From contig NZ_CP132339.1 of NCBI RefSeq assembly GCF_030944405.1, forward strand, positions 5,270,001 through 5,334,000: a stretch of DNA of 64,000 bases, written 5' to 3'. The position numbers and the translations under genes are program-made. The stretch comes from Janthinobacterium sp. J1-1. Lineage in GTDB: Bacteria; Pseudomonadota; Gammaproteobacteria; Burkholderiales; Burkholderiaceae_D. Below are positions 56,229-64,000 of this stretch, one piece after another (the stretch's first letter is position 1; every line of letters starts with the position of its first letter). Below the pieces are notes generated by a model. The model was given only the letters and a program-made list of their open reading frames with translations, was not told where the DNA came from and ran no database searches.

Positions 56229-56792
56229 TCAATCTGCCGCAAGACGCCGCGCTTCCCACTCGCGCCGCAGCAAACCGTACAGCGCCGAATCGCTGACCTG
56301 GCCGCCGACGATCCAGCGCTCGGGAAGGTAGCCTTCCTGCTTGAAACCCAGGCGCAGCAAGGCGTTGGCCGAGCCGATGTTCAAGGGATCGATATCGGCT
56401 TCCAGCCGGTTCAGGTCGCGCTCGACGAACGCGTATTCCAGCAGCGCCGTCAACGCTTCGTGCATATAGCCCTGGCCCCAGTAGGGGCGGCCCAGCGCGT
56501 AACCCAATTCGGCGCGGCGGTTTTGCCGGTGCACGGCATGCAGGGTGCAGCTACCCATGTATTCGCCGGTTGCCTTCAATGCGATGGCAAAACGAAAGAA
56601 CTCTTCTTTCTCGAACGCCTCGGCGTCGTCGGCAATCTGCTGCACGGCGCGGCCCGGGGCCTGCCAGGGTGGCTCGCTGAAGTAGCGCATCACTTCCGGA
56701 TCGGAATGCATGGCGAACAGGGCGTCGGCATCGGACGGGTGCGGCGGGCGCAGGATCAAGCGCCCGGTGGTGATGGTTTTGGTGTAGGCCAT
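56229..56792 (-). CDS. RimJ/RimL-type GNAT acetyltransferase
   Basis: The protein has 187 residues from ATG 56792, preceded by TGGAG; an upstream ATG would add a non-family tail. TGRLILRPPHPSDADALFAM is the typical RimJ start. The acetyl-CoA region is ELGYALGRPYWGQGYMHEAL, and the late block is ADIDPLNIGSANALLRLGF. It is likely to acetylate a protein N-terminus or small amine. A GCAACT/AGTTGC inverted repeat (56831-56849) lies upstream. Confidence 0.9.
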   Translation of the reverse strand: MAYTKTITTGRLILRPPHPSDADALFAMHSDPEVMRYFSEPPWQAPGRAVQQIADDAEAFEKEEFFRFAIALKATGEYMGSCTLHAVHRQNRRAELGYALGRPYWGQGYMHEALTALLEYAFVERDLNRLEADIDPLNIGSANALLRLGFKQEGYLPERWIVGGQVSDSALYGLLRREWEARRLAAD

Positions 56793-56933
56793 GCGGCTCC
56801 AGTGGGAAATGCGCAACGTTATTAGTTTATGCAACTATATGGAAGTTGCGGCCGTTTTCCAATAGCTTCGTTTAGAATATTATTAACAGGAATTCAACCC
56901 ACTGCGCCCTGATGTGGCTGCCAGGAGAAGCTG

Positions 56934-57338
56934 ATGAAGAAGATCCTGACCGTACTGACCTGCGCCCTGGTGCTGCAAACCAGTGCCTGGGCGCTTGATC
57001 CGGTCAGGCAGGAAAAGGTCGAACTGGCGCAAGGCGCGCCTGTCGAAAAGCTGAGCGGCAAGATCAAGGGTTATGCCACGGTCAAATACAGCGTCACGGC
57101 GCCGGCCGGCAGCAAGCTCGCCATCAAGCTCGATAGCGCCAATACGTCCACCTGTTTCAATGTCAGCCAGGATGGCGCGGACGAGGCGCTGTTTGTCGGC
57201 TCGCGCGACGGCAACCGCTACCAGGTTGCCGTCACCGCTCCAGGCCACTACAAGGTGCTCGTGTACCTGATGCGCAATGCGGCCCGCAAGGATCAAACAG
57301 CCAGTTACGTGCTGGAAGTCGGCGCCACCGGTTCCTGA
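56934..57338 (+). CDS. Exported small beta protein, possibly lysozyme-inhibitor-like
   Basis: The 134-residue protein has a signal peptide (ILTVLTCALVLQTSAWAL). The mature part (LSGKIKGYATVKYSVTAPAG, FNVSQDGADEALFVGSRDG, YKVLVYLMRNAARKDQTASY) has a repeated beta pattern that recalls periplasmic inhibitors of g-type lysozyme (PliG group), including the VYLMRNAARK-like turn near the end. This is a weak, memory-based match. The gene ends seven bases before the channel gene and is probably co-transcribed with it. Confidence 0.55.
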   Translation: MKKILTVLTCALVLQTSAWALDPVRQEKVELAQGAPVEKLSGKIKGYATVKYSVTAPAGSKLAIKLDSANTSTCFNVSQDGADEALFVGSRDGNRYQVAVTAPGHYKVLVYLMRNAARKDQTASYVLEVGATGS

Positions 57339-57345
57339 ACAGCGC

Positions 57346-58608
57346 ATGCGCGCGCTGCTCAATGTCGTGCTGCTGGCGCTGTCGCTGCTGGCCAGCTTCC
57401 ATGCGCTGGCCCAAAGCACGACCGTCACCGCCGCCACGCCGATCGCCGTGCAGGACATCCTGCCGCGTGCCGAGGAGGAACAGCAGCGGCTCGAATCAGC
57501 CAAGGCCCTCCTGGCCGCACCGGCGCCGGATGTGCGCCTGCGCGCCCTGCTCGACGATATCGCCATCCCGGTCAACGCCAAATTGCGCGCCACGCCGGGC
57601 GTGGCCTTGCGCGATCTGCCCATCATGCGGCTCGAAAGCCTGGCGCGCCACTGGCAATTCGATGCGCGCCGCTTCGGGCAATGGGACATCCAGGCACGGC
57701 GCGCCTTTGCGCCCTATGCCGACAGCGCCATGCAGCTGGCGCAGCGCCGCGCCGCCTGGTCGGCCACGCGCGCCGCCGGCCTGCTCGACGGCTTGCCGCC
57801 GGTACTGTCCGGGCGGGTCGACGCCATGCTGGCGCAGATCGACGCCACCGAGACGGCCCTGGCGCTGGTATTGTCGCGCCAGTTCGACCTGACGCAGCGC
57901 GGCAACGAACTGAAGGCGCAGATCCAGTCCGGACGCAATGACGTCGCCGCCGCCATCGACGATATCGACCAGCGCCTGCTGCGCGTCGACGTGCCGCCGC
58001 TGTGGCATGGCATCGGCACCGGCGTCACGCCGCAAGCGGGCCTGGCGGCCATGCACCGGGGCCTGGAAATCGAACAGCAGTTTGCCATCGAGTATCACGC
58101 GGTGGGTACCGGCAACCAGCAGGCGGTGCGCGTGGTGCAACTGCTATTGCTGCCTTTAATCATCTGGCTGGTCATGCGCAGCCGCCATGCGCGCGACGGT
58201 GCCGGCGCTCCCCCCAGCGGCGCCGCGCGCGCCCTGCGCCGCCCAGTGTCGGCCTGGCTGCTGCTGTCGATGCTGGCGGTGCTGGTGCTGGAACCCGATG
58301 CGCCGATGCTGGTCGAGGAATTCGCCTTGCTGCTCGCGCTGATTCCCGTGCTGCGCTTGCTGCCCATGGATGCCACGCGCACGCTCGGCACGTGGCCGTA
58401 TGTGGCGATCGCCCTGTACGGTCTTGACCGGCTGGGCCTGGCGGCGGTGGCCGAGCCGGGCTGGTACCGCCTGTTCCTGCTGTTGCTGAACATGGGCGCG
58501 CTGGGCCTGACCGTGCGCATGCTGCGCGCCCCCCTGCCCTTGGCCGCCGGCGCGCGCGCCCTGCGCCTGCAGTCGCTGATGCGCGCCATCGGCTGCATCG
58601 TGCTGCTA
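57346..58608 (+). pseudogene. MscS-type mechanosensitive channel, N-terminal part (gene split by IS)
   Basis: 421 codons run from ATG 57346: a signal peptide (LLNVVLLALSLLASFHALAQ), a periplasmic helical region of about 240 residues (a DUF3772-like domain of large MscS proteins) and the first membrane helices (about 265 onward). Reading then enters the IS and stops four codons later. The 3-prime part continues in frame at 59538. The intact gene would encode about 797 residues. Confidence 0.9.
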
Positions 58609-59535
58609 GGGTCTGTCTGACTGAACTTAATTGAGGTTGGATGGTCATAGAGCGATGAGCCGAACTGACCTTACCGAAAAGCAGTGGTGCAAACTTGAGC
58701 CCCATCTGCCCTCCAACCCCCATCACGGTCACGTGTATGTCGAGCATCGGCACGTGATCAATGGCATCCTATGGCGCTTGCGAACAGGCGCTCCTTGGCG
58801 CGACATTCCGCCGCGCTACGGTCCTTGGCAGACCTGTTATGACCGATTTGTTCGTTGGTCGAGGAGCGGTACTTGGCAGCGACTTCTCCGGGTCATGCAG
58901 GCTGCAGCCGACGAGGCCGGCCTGGTGGACTGGGATGGCGCTGCGCTCGACGCCACATACATCAAGGCCCAGCGCAGTGCTGTCGGGGCACGAAAGACGC
59001 TGCCAGCAGCCGAAAAAAGGGGGCCGTAACTGACGAGTGGCTGGGGCGTTCACGCGGGGGCATCACCAGCAAAATCCATTTATGCGTCGATGGACACGGT
59101 TTGCCGCTATCCGTTCTTGTCACTGCCGGCCAGTGTAGCGATGCCGCCCACGTCGGCCAGGTACTCGATGCGATTAATGTGCCTCGTCCGGGCCGTGGTC
59201 GCCCCCGAAAAAGACCATCGAGCGTGCGCGTCGACCGCGCTTATGGTGCTCGACATTATCGGCAACAGATCCAGGCCAGAGGCATTCGATGCATTTGCCC
59301 TGAACGTCAAGATGCGCGACAGAACCGCTTACGCAAGGGACGTCGAGGTGGCGCACCGCCGCGCTTTGACGCACAAGCTTACAAAGGCCGCAATGTCGTT
59401 GAGCGCGCAATCAACCGTTTGAAAGATTTCCGCGCCGTCGCAACTCGCTACGACAAACGCGGACACAACTATTTGGCAGGTGTGACTATCGCAACAATGA
59501 TCCTATGGCTCCTCTGAAATCAGTCAGACAGACCC
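58609..59535 (+). mobile_element. IS5-family (IS427-type) insertion sequence
   Basis: Perfect 16-base terminal inverted repeats GGGTCTGTCTGACTGA (58609-58624) and its complement (59520-59535). TA flanks both ends (58607-58608, 59536-59537) as target duplication; CTAG on both sides is an equal reading with a 15-base repeat. The length of 927 bases fits the IS427 group. Insertion is in the MscS-type channel gene; deleting the element and one TA restores the frame exactly. Confidence 0.95.
58655..59517 (+). CDS. IS427-type DDE transposase in two overlapping frames
   Basis: The first frame (58655-59029, 124 residues) carries [35 protein letters not shown] and the first catalytic Asp in [10 protein letters not shown]. 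The second frame, entered by a -1 shift near the A-run at 59010-59015 (CGAAAAAAGG), carries the second Asp ([14 protein letters not shown]) and the Glu ([20 protein letters not shown]). Fusing the frames gives a complete DDE enzyme of about 287 residues. Programmed frameshifting is normal in this subgroup, so the element may be active. Confidence 0.9.
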
Positions 59536-60668
59536 TAGTGCTGGTGGTGGCCGCCGCCTGCAATATCGCCGGCAACACTTCCATGGCCGAGACCCTGACC
59601 AGCGGCGTGATCGACAGCGGCTATATGGCGCTGCTGCTGTATTCCAGCCTGGCCGTGTGCCAGGGCCTGCTGCATGCCGTGCTGAACCAGCCTGAAATGG
59701 CGCGCCATGGATTCGTGCAGCGCCACGGTCCGCTGCTTGAAGCTGCCTGTGGCCGGTTGCTGGTGGCTGGCGCGACGCTGGCCTGGCTGCTGTACAGCAT
59801 GCACCGTTTCCGCTTGCTGCGTCCGCTGCAAAATACCGGCGCGACCATACTCGGCTTCGGCATCGAGATCGGCGAAGTCGACGTGCACCTTGGCGATATC
59901 CTGGTGTTCGTGTTGTCCAGCTGGCTGGCGTTCTGGGCCGCGCGCGTGGTGCGCCGCGTGCTGCGCGAAGAACTGCCGGGCCACAGCCGGCTGCCGCGCG
60001 GGGTTGGCAGCAGCATCGCCTCGCTCAGCTACTACGCCGTGCTGCTGGCCGGCCTCCTGATCGCCCTGTCGGCCGCCGGTTTCAAGGTCAGCCAGCTGGC
60101 GCTGGTGTTCGGCGCCCTGGGCGTGGGCATCGGTTTCGGCCTGCAAAACGTGGTCAACAATTTCGTCTCGGGCCTGGTGCTGATGTTCGAGCGTCCGGTC
60201 CAGCCCGGCGACATCGTCGACGCCGCGGGAACCTCGGGCACGGTGCGCGAGATCGGCCTGCGCGCCACCACCATCCGCACCTTCGACGGCGCCGATACGG
60301 TGCTGCCGAATGGCGTGCTGCTGGCCAGCAACCTGACCAACTGGACCATGTTCGACCGCCAGCGGCGCTTCGAGATCACGGTCGGCGTCGCCTACGGTTC
60401 GGACCCGGCCCGCGTGCTGGACGTGCTGGCGCGGGCGGCCAGCGAAACGCCTGGCGTCGCGCCAGAGCCGGCGCCGCTGGTCCTGCTGACCGGCTATGGC
60501 GACAGCGCGCTCAATTTCGTGGTCAAGGCGTGGACCACCGACATCGGCACCTGGATGGCTGTCAGTGGCGAACTGCTGAGCCGCACGCTGGCGGCGCTGC
60601 AGGCCGCCAATATCGAGATTCCTTGCCAGCGGATTGATATCAGGCTGCGCCCTGCGGACGCCGAATAG
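59536..60668 (+). pseudogene. MscS-type mechanosensitive channel, C-terminal part (gene split by IS)
   Basis: This part holds the remaining membrane helices, the pore-lining helix and MscS beta domain (ALGVGIGFGLQNVVNNFVSG, MFERPVQPGDIVDAAGTSG) and the C-terminal cytosolic domain. An ATG at 59505, inside the right end of the IS, is in frame ([10 protein letters not shown] then LVLVV), so a 387-residue channel with an intact pore module could still be made if transcription enters from the IS or upstream. Confidence 0.9.
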
Positions 60669-60707
60669 CGCCAGCGGCCCGCCACTGCGCTGCGGGTACC
60701 GGCTGTC

Positions 60708-61682
60708 TCAAGGCCCATCACCGCTCAGCACCGTCAGCGGCGTGCCGGTCGCGCCTTGCGACAGCGGCGCGGCAGTTACCAGCAAGGTGGTGCCGGGCAG
60801 CAAAATAGGCGCCACGCTGGCATAGAACGGCGCCGGAATCCGCACCTGCTGGCGCACCGCCGCATCGAGCGGCCGGCCTGCTTCATCCGCATGGCCGGCC
60901 ACGCCGACATACAGCCATTGCGGCGCCCCAAGGGCATCCTTGCCCAGCGTCAGTACATGGGTACCATCGACGTCGCCGGGCAATACGGCGCGCGAACGGC
61001 CGATCTGGATGCCGTTTCTCAGCACCACCACGGCCTGGTCGCTGCGCGACATGACAATCGTCACGGGACCGGATGGAGCACGCTGCGGCGCCCAGAATTC
61101 GTCATCCCGCGCGCCATCGATGACGTTCGGCGCCAGCACCTCGCCGCCAGCGCCAGCCACCTGGTGCGCGGCGCTGTCGCTGACCACCACCGTGGTGCCC
61201 TGCCGCGTCGTACCGAACAGTTCGCGCGCAAACGCGTATGGCAAATGCACGCAGCCATGGCTTTCCGGATAGCCGGGCAAGCCGCCCGCATGCAGCGCCA
61301 CGCCGTCCCACGTCAAACGCTGCTGGTAAGGCATGGGCGCGTTGTTGTACGCATTCGAGTGGTGCACGGCATTTTTTTCCAGGATGGTAAAGACGCCGGT
61401 CGGCGTTTCATGTCCGGGCTTGCCGCTCGACACCGTCGACACGCCGATGCGCACGCCATTGCGGTAGATGGTCGCCAACTGGCGCGACAGGTCGACATAT
61501 ACCAGCACCGGGCCGGCCGGCGCGATGGCCGGCGCCCATACCCACTGGCCCGGTTTGAGCGCTTGCGCCCGCCGCGCCAGTTCCACCGGCGACGACACCT
61601 TCGCGCCCTGCGCCAGCGCGGTACCGGCAATCAGGCAGCCGGCGACGCAGGCCAGCAATCTGGTGGCAGCGGAATACGCCAT
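60708..61682 (-). CDS. Exported L,D-transpeptidase (YkuD domain)
   Basis: The 324-residue protein has a signal peptide (LLACVAGCLIAGTALAQG). The catalytic motif is ALHAGGLPGYPESHGCVHLP, with the His and Cys of HGC. It forms 3-3 peptidoglycan cross-links or anchors proteins in the periplasm. A second, degenerate repeat of the strand GPVTIVMSRSDQAVVVLRNG resembles the start of the YkuD domain and may be a substrate-binding duplicate. The start overlaps the stop of the next gene upstream by one base. Confidence 0.92.
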   Translation of the reverse strand: MAYSAATRLLACVAGCLIAGTALAQGAKVSSPVELARRAQALKPGQWVWAPAIAPAGPVLVYVDLSRQLATIYRNGVRIGVSTVSSGKPGHETPTGVFTILEKNAVHHSNAYNNAPMPYQQRLTWDGVALHAGGLPGYPESHGCVHLPYAFARELFGTTRQGTTVVVSDSAAHQVAGAGGEVLAPNVIDGARDDEFWAPQRAPSGPVTIVMSRSDQAVVVLRNGIQIGRSRAVLPGDVDGTHVLTLGKDALGAPQWLYVGVAGHADEAGRPLDAAVRQQVRIPAPFYASVAPILLPGTTLLVTAAPLSQGATGTPLTVLSGDGP

Positions 61683-62197
61683 CAGAAACGCCTGTGGCCT
61701 TGATCGGCGTCGCAGCGGCCGCTGAACTTGATCAGGCCGTCGATGGTGATGGCGCCGTTCATGCGGTTGATCGACAGGCGCGGCTGGTTCAGGCCGTTCA
61801 GGCGGAACTTGCCGCGTATTTCATCGTGGCCGACGCTCAGCTCGTCGATTGGCCACCAGCCACTGTCGTTGTCGCCATGCAGCGGTGGAATCAAACTCCC
61901 GGGCAACTGGATGTCGCCACGGCCGCCGTGGATCGATACGGTCAAGGTGGCCTGGAAATCGGATTTGCCCAGTTCCATGCCTTGTTTCGGCACGTATTTG
62001 TGCTGGCGCGCATCCCATTCATAGCCCGAGCGGTATTCGGCGCTGGGCTTTTCCGCGCCACCATAGCAGACCAGCTGGATATCGTCCCGTGCTTCATCGC
62101 GCCGCTCGTCACGCCGGTCGTCACGATAATGGTCGTCGGACTGGGCGGTGGCCGCGCCGGCAAACGCCAGCAGGCACAGCATGAGGCCAGCTTTCAT
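61682..62197 (-). CDS. Exported protein of unknown function
   Basis: The 171-residue protein has a signal peptide (LMLCLLAFAGAATAQSDD), then an Asp/Arg-rich stretch (YRDDRRDERRDEARDD) and a beta-rich domain (LVCYGGAEKPSAEYRSGYEW, KFRLNGLNQPRLSINRMNG, ending KFSGRCDAD). Two Cys may form a disulfide. The stop overlaps the transpeptidase start by one base, so the two probably act together at the cell wall. Confidence 0.75.
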   Translation of the reverse strand: MKAGLMLCLLAFAGAATAQSDDHYRDDRRDERRDEARDDIQLVCYGGAEKPSAEYRSGYEWDARQHKYVPKQGMELGKSDFQATLTVSIHGGRGDIQLPGSLIPPLHGDNDSGWWPIDELSVGHDEIRGKFRLNGLNQPRLSINRMNGAITIDGLIKFSGRCDADQGHRRF

Positions 62198-62245
62198 GAT
62201 GACTCCTTGATGGAAAAAAACCTGGGTGAACGGGCCAGGCAGCCA

Positions 62246-62917
62246 CTACAGCATGCGCTGCCCCTGCTGGTACAGCAGCGCGCGCACCGTCTCGACATTG
62301 TCATTGCTGACCAGGAAAAAACTCTGCAGCTCGTCAAATGGCGTGACCGCCACCAGGGTCCAGCCCTGCGGCTGCAATTGCTGGCGGAACCAGGCCAGCA
62401 CGCTGCTGCTGAAGTCGTCGCCACCAACCACATCGCGCTGCTGCTGGCTGCCGGGCGCGGCGACCGACAGGCCCAGCTCATGTACCGCGCTGGCATCCTG
62501 CACCGCCTGCGTGCCGATCCCGGGCCACTCTTTCCACTCCCATTCGCCGGCCGGCAGCAGCATCGCCTGCAGGGTTACCTGCTCCTCATCGGACAGCGCG
62601 CGCTTGTCCTGGAACTGGCGTATCTGCCCCACCAGCCGCGCCAGGCGCTCGGCCAGGTCGGCCTGGGCCTCGTCGTCGAAGTCGGCCACGCCATCCTCGT
62701 TTTCCACCACCACGTCAAAGCGCAGCGGCACGCTGGCCGCCACCGGCGTCAGCTTGTAGGTGGTGTAGTCGGTGAAATCGGTCGAAATCGACAGCACACC
62801 GTCTTCCCACTCGTGGACGGTCTGGTCGTCTTCATCATAAAAGGTGGTGCAGGCTTGCCCGGGATCGGCCAGGGCGATCAAAAAAGCGGCGTGCTCGGCG
62901 TAGCTGGTGTCTGGCAT
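62246..62917 (-). CDS. Cytosolic protein of unknown function
   Basis: The 223-residue acidic protein has no signal peptide. Visible segments are HAAFLIALADPGQACTTFYD, DFTDYTTYKLTPVAASVPLR and VLAWFRQQLQPQGWTLVAVT. I do not recognise the family. It ends 48 bases before the start of the exported protein gene on the same strand. Confidence 0.7.
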   Translation of the reverse strand: MPDTSYAEHAAFLIALADPGQACTTFYDEDDQTVHEWEDGVLSISTDFTDYTTYKLTPVAASVPLRFDVVVENEDGVADFDDEAQADLAERLARLVGQIRQFQDKRALSDEEQVTLQAMLLPAGEWEWKEWPGIGTQAVQDASAVHELGLSVAAPGSQQQRDVVGGDDFSSSVLAWFRQQLQPQGWTLVAVTPFDELQSFFLVSNDNVETVRALLYQQGQRML

Positions 62918-63018
62918 GTGATGGCTCCGGTTCAGCTGTGGTGTACAGGACGAAACTTATTATTCCATGCAACTATAATTGTGTGGCAAGTTATTTTACT
63001 GACCGACAGGATGGTTGC

Positions 63019-63681
63019 ATGGCGTTTTTTTCACGTGAGTATGAGGTATTCCTGCTGCTGGCCGCGCCCGCTTCGCCCGGCTTGTGGCAGCAGGAACAAT
63101 GGACGCCGTTTGCCGACAAGGTCAACAGCATCGTGGCGCAAGCGCGTGGCAAGGGCGCCGTGCGCAGCCATCAGTACAATCCGGCCGGCAAGCTGATTCC
63201 GTTTGGCCGCATGGGCTGGGACGCCAAGGGCCATGCCAAATGGACGCACACGCCGGCAACCAGGGATGCGCGTTTCATGAGCCTGGAAGCGTGGGCGCCC
63301 GCCTGGACCACCTGCGAAAAAGACGACCTGGCGCCCGACCTGTTCATCAGCCTGTTCAATGAAGACTATCTGAACAGCGCCGGCAAGCCGCTGCTGTTCG
63401 GCCAGCGACTGGTGTGCGCGGTTGCCACCGAGATGGGGCCGGAAGCGGCCGCCACCGTGCGCGCGGCGCTGGCGCAACTGGCCGCAAAGCAACAGGCACC
63501 CGTGTTCGCCCACGCCAGGCGGCCATGGGGCAAGGCCATGCTGGGCGGATTCAGCAGCGCGATCCAGGACCTGGCCCTGACCGATCTATTTAAACCGGGC
63601 AACCCACATGAACGCGCGCTCGATGCCGAGACGTTTCGGGGACACTGGAATTTTATCGAGGTGGCCCATGCGCCATGCTGA
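63019..63681 (+). CDS. Protein of unknown function
   Basis: The protein has 220 residues from ATG 63019, with AGGATGG seven bases upstream. It begins MAFFSREYEVFLLLAAPASP; other segments are WTPFADKVNSIVAQARGKGA and FISLFNEDYLNSAGKPLLFG. No signal peptide, membrane helix or known motif is visible. It is divergent from the unknown gene at 62246-62917. Confidence 0.7.
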   Translation: MAFFSREYEVFLLLAAPASPGLWQQEQWTPFADKVNSIVAQARGKGAVRSHQYNPAGKLIPFGRMGWDAKGHAKWTHTPATRDARFMSLEAWAPAWTTCEKDDLAPDLFISLFNEDYLNSAGKPLLFGQRLVCAVATEMGPEAAATVRAALAQLAAKQQAPVFAHARRPWGKAMLGGFSSAIQDLALTDLFKPGNPHERALDAETFRGHWNFIEVAHAPC

Positions 63682-63728
63682 ACACCCCGCCCTACATATA
63701 TTGCGTTTGCCTGGTCTTGCCGCGCTGA

Positions 63729-64000
63729 CTGGGTTCGCCCTACACGCGGACGCCGTTGAACTGGCTGGTGCTGATACAGAAAGCAGCCAAACAGTTGGAA
63801 ATAACGCCAGCCAAACTGACATTGTCGATCGACCGTGACTTGCTTCATGATGACAAACCGCAGCTGTACGGCAGCCCGTTTGGGACAAAAAAGCGATGGC
63901 AAAAACCACATCCGGCCGATTGCCGATCCTGATGGACTCGACGCGCGCCGCGCCAGCATGGGCATGCGGCCATTCGACGACAATCCCCTTATGTTCAAAT
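63729..64000 (+). pseudogene. DUF6624-like gene remnant with a frameshift, cut by window edge
   Basis: One frame from 63729 reads NWLVLIQKAAKQLEITPAKL, then DRDLLHDDKPQLYGSPFGT. After the A-run at 63887-63892 the reading continues in the +1 frame: SDGKNHIRPIADPDGLDARR then ASMGMRPFDDNPLMFK. Joined, this matches the C-terminal half of DUF6624-type proteins (DRVLVxxGKPQLYGTQF ... PIEDPxNVDxRR). There is no start codon, and a stop precedes the fragment. It could be one A too many in the sequence, but the missing start argues for decay. Confidence 0.55.

Overview
The window is GC-rich bacterial chromosome, most like a betaproteobacterium of the Oxalobacteraceae (Janthinobacterium/Massilia/Duganella type). 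This is inferred from codon use, the urease layout, the PE-Lig-Pol LigD and a pump locus laid out like CeoR-LlpE-CeoAB-OpcM of Burkholderia. No rRNA, tRNA or CRISPR array was seen. Many neighbouring genes overlap by 1 to 4 bases (ATGA or TGATG), which marks tight operons.

Layout. 1-3970 (minus) is a urease operon ureD-A-B-C-E-F, cut by the window edge in ureF. Upstream of it lie a sigma-54-like promoter and a near-perfect NtrC site. 4270-6903 is a lower-GC insert holding a decayed NAD(P)-binding gene, a ComEC-like metallo-beta-lactamase-fold protein and an unknown Cys-containing protein. 7019-14688 (minus) holds three signalling genes: a hybrid kinase with a periplasmic binding domain, a second kinase and a REC-PAS-GGDEF-EAL protein. 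14809-25054 is a partial type VI secretion locus: tssK divergent from tssF, tssG, PAAR, vgrG, then an AT-rich lipase effector (Tle4/PGAP1-like) and its Tli4-like immunity protein. An orphan Imm1-type immunity gene and a SulP transporter follow.

28402-34062 carries an SDR oxidoreductase and the ku and ligD end-joining genes. Between ku and ligD an IS110 element has inserted into the tail of a REP-like double hairpin. Its bridge RNA can be read from the sequence: both target guides and both donor guides line up with the reconstructed target and the element ends. 34163-39142 is an iron-uptake pair (Fur box, TonB receptor, PepSY protein) bracketed by three paralogous exported Ala/Lys-rich proteins with CpxR-like boxes. 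39185-40302 is a PIN toxin-antitoxin pair.

42124-50523 is a tripartite RND efflux locus with an LlpE-like pseudo-esterase that lacks its nucleophile and catalytic His, and a divergent LysR regulator. 50520-56792 holds assorted enzymes, an HxlR regulator and a two-component system. 57346-60668 is a large MscS-type channel gene split by an IS427-type element; removing the element restores the frame exactly. The end holds an L,D-transpeptidase, secreted and unknown proteins, and a frameshifted DUF6624-like remnant running off the window.
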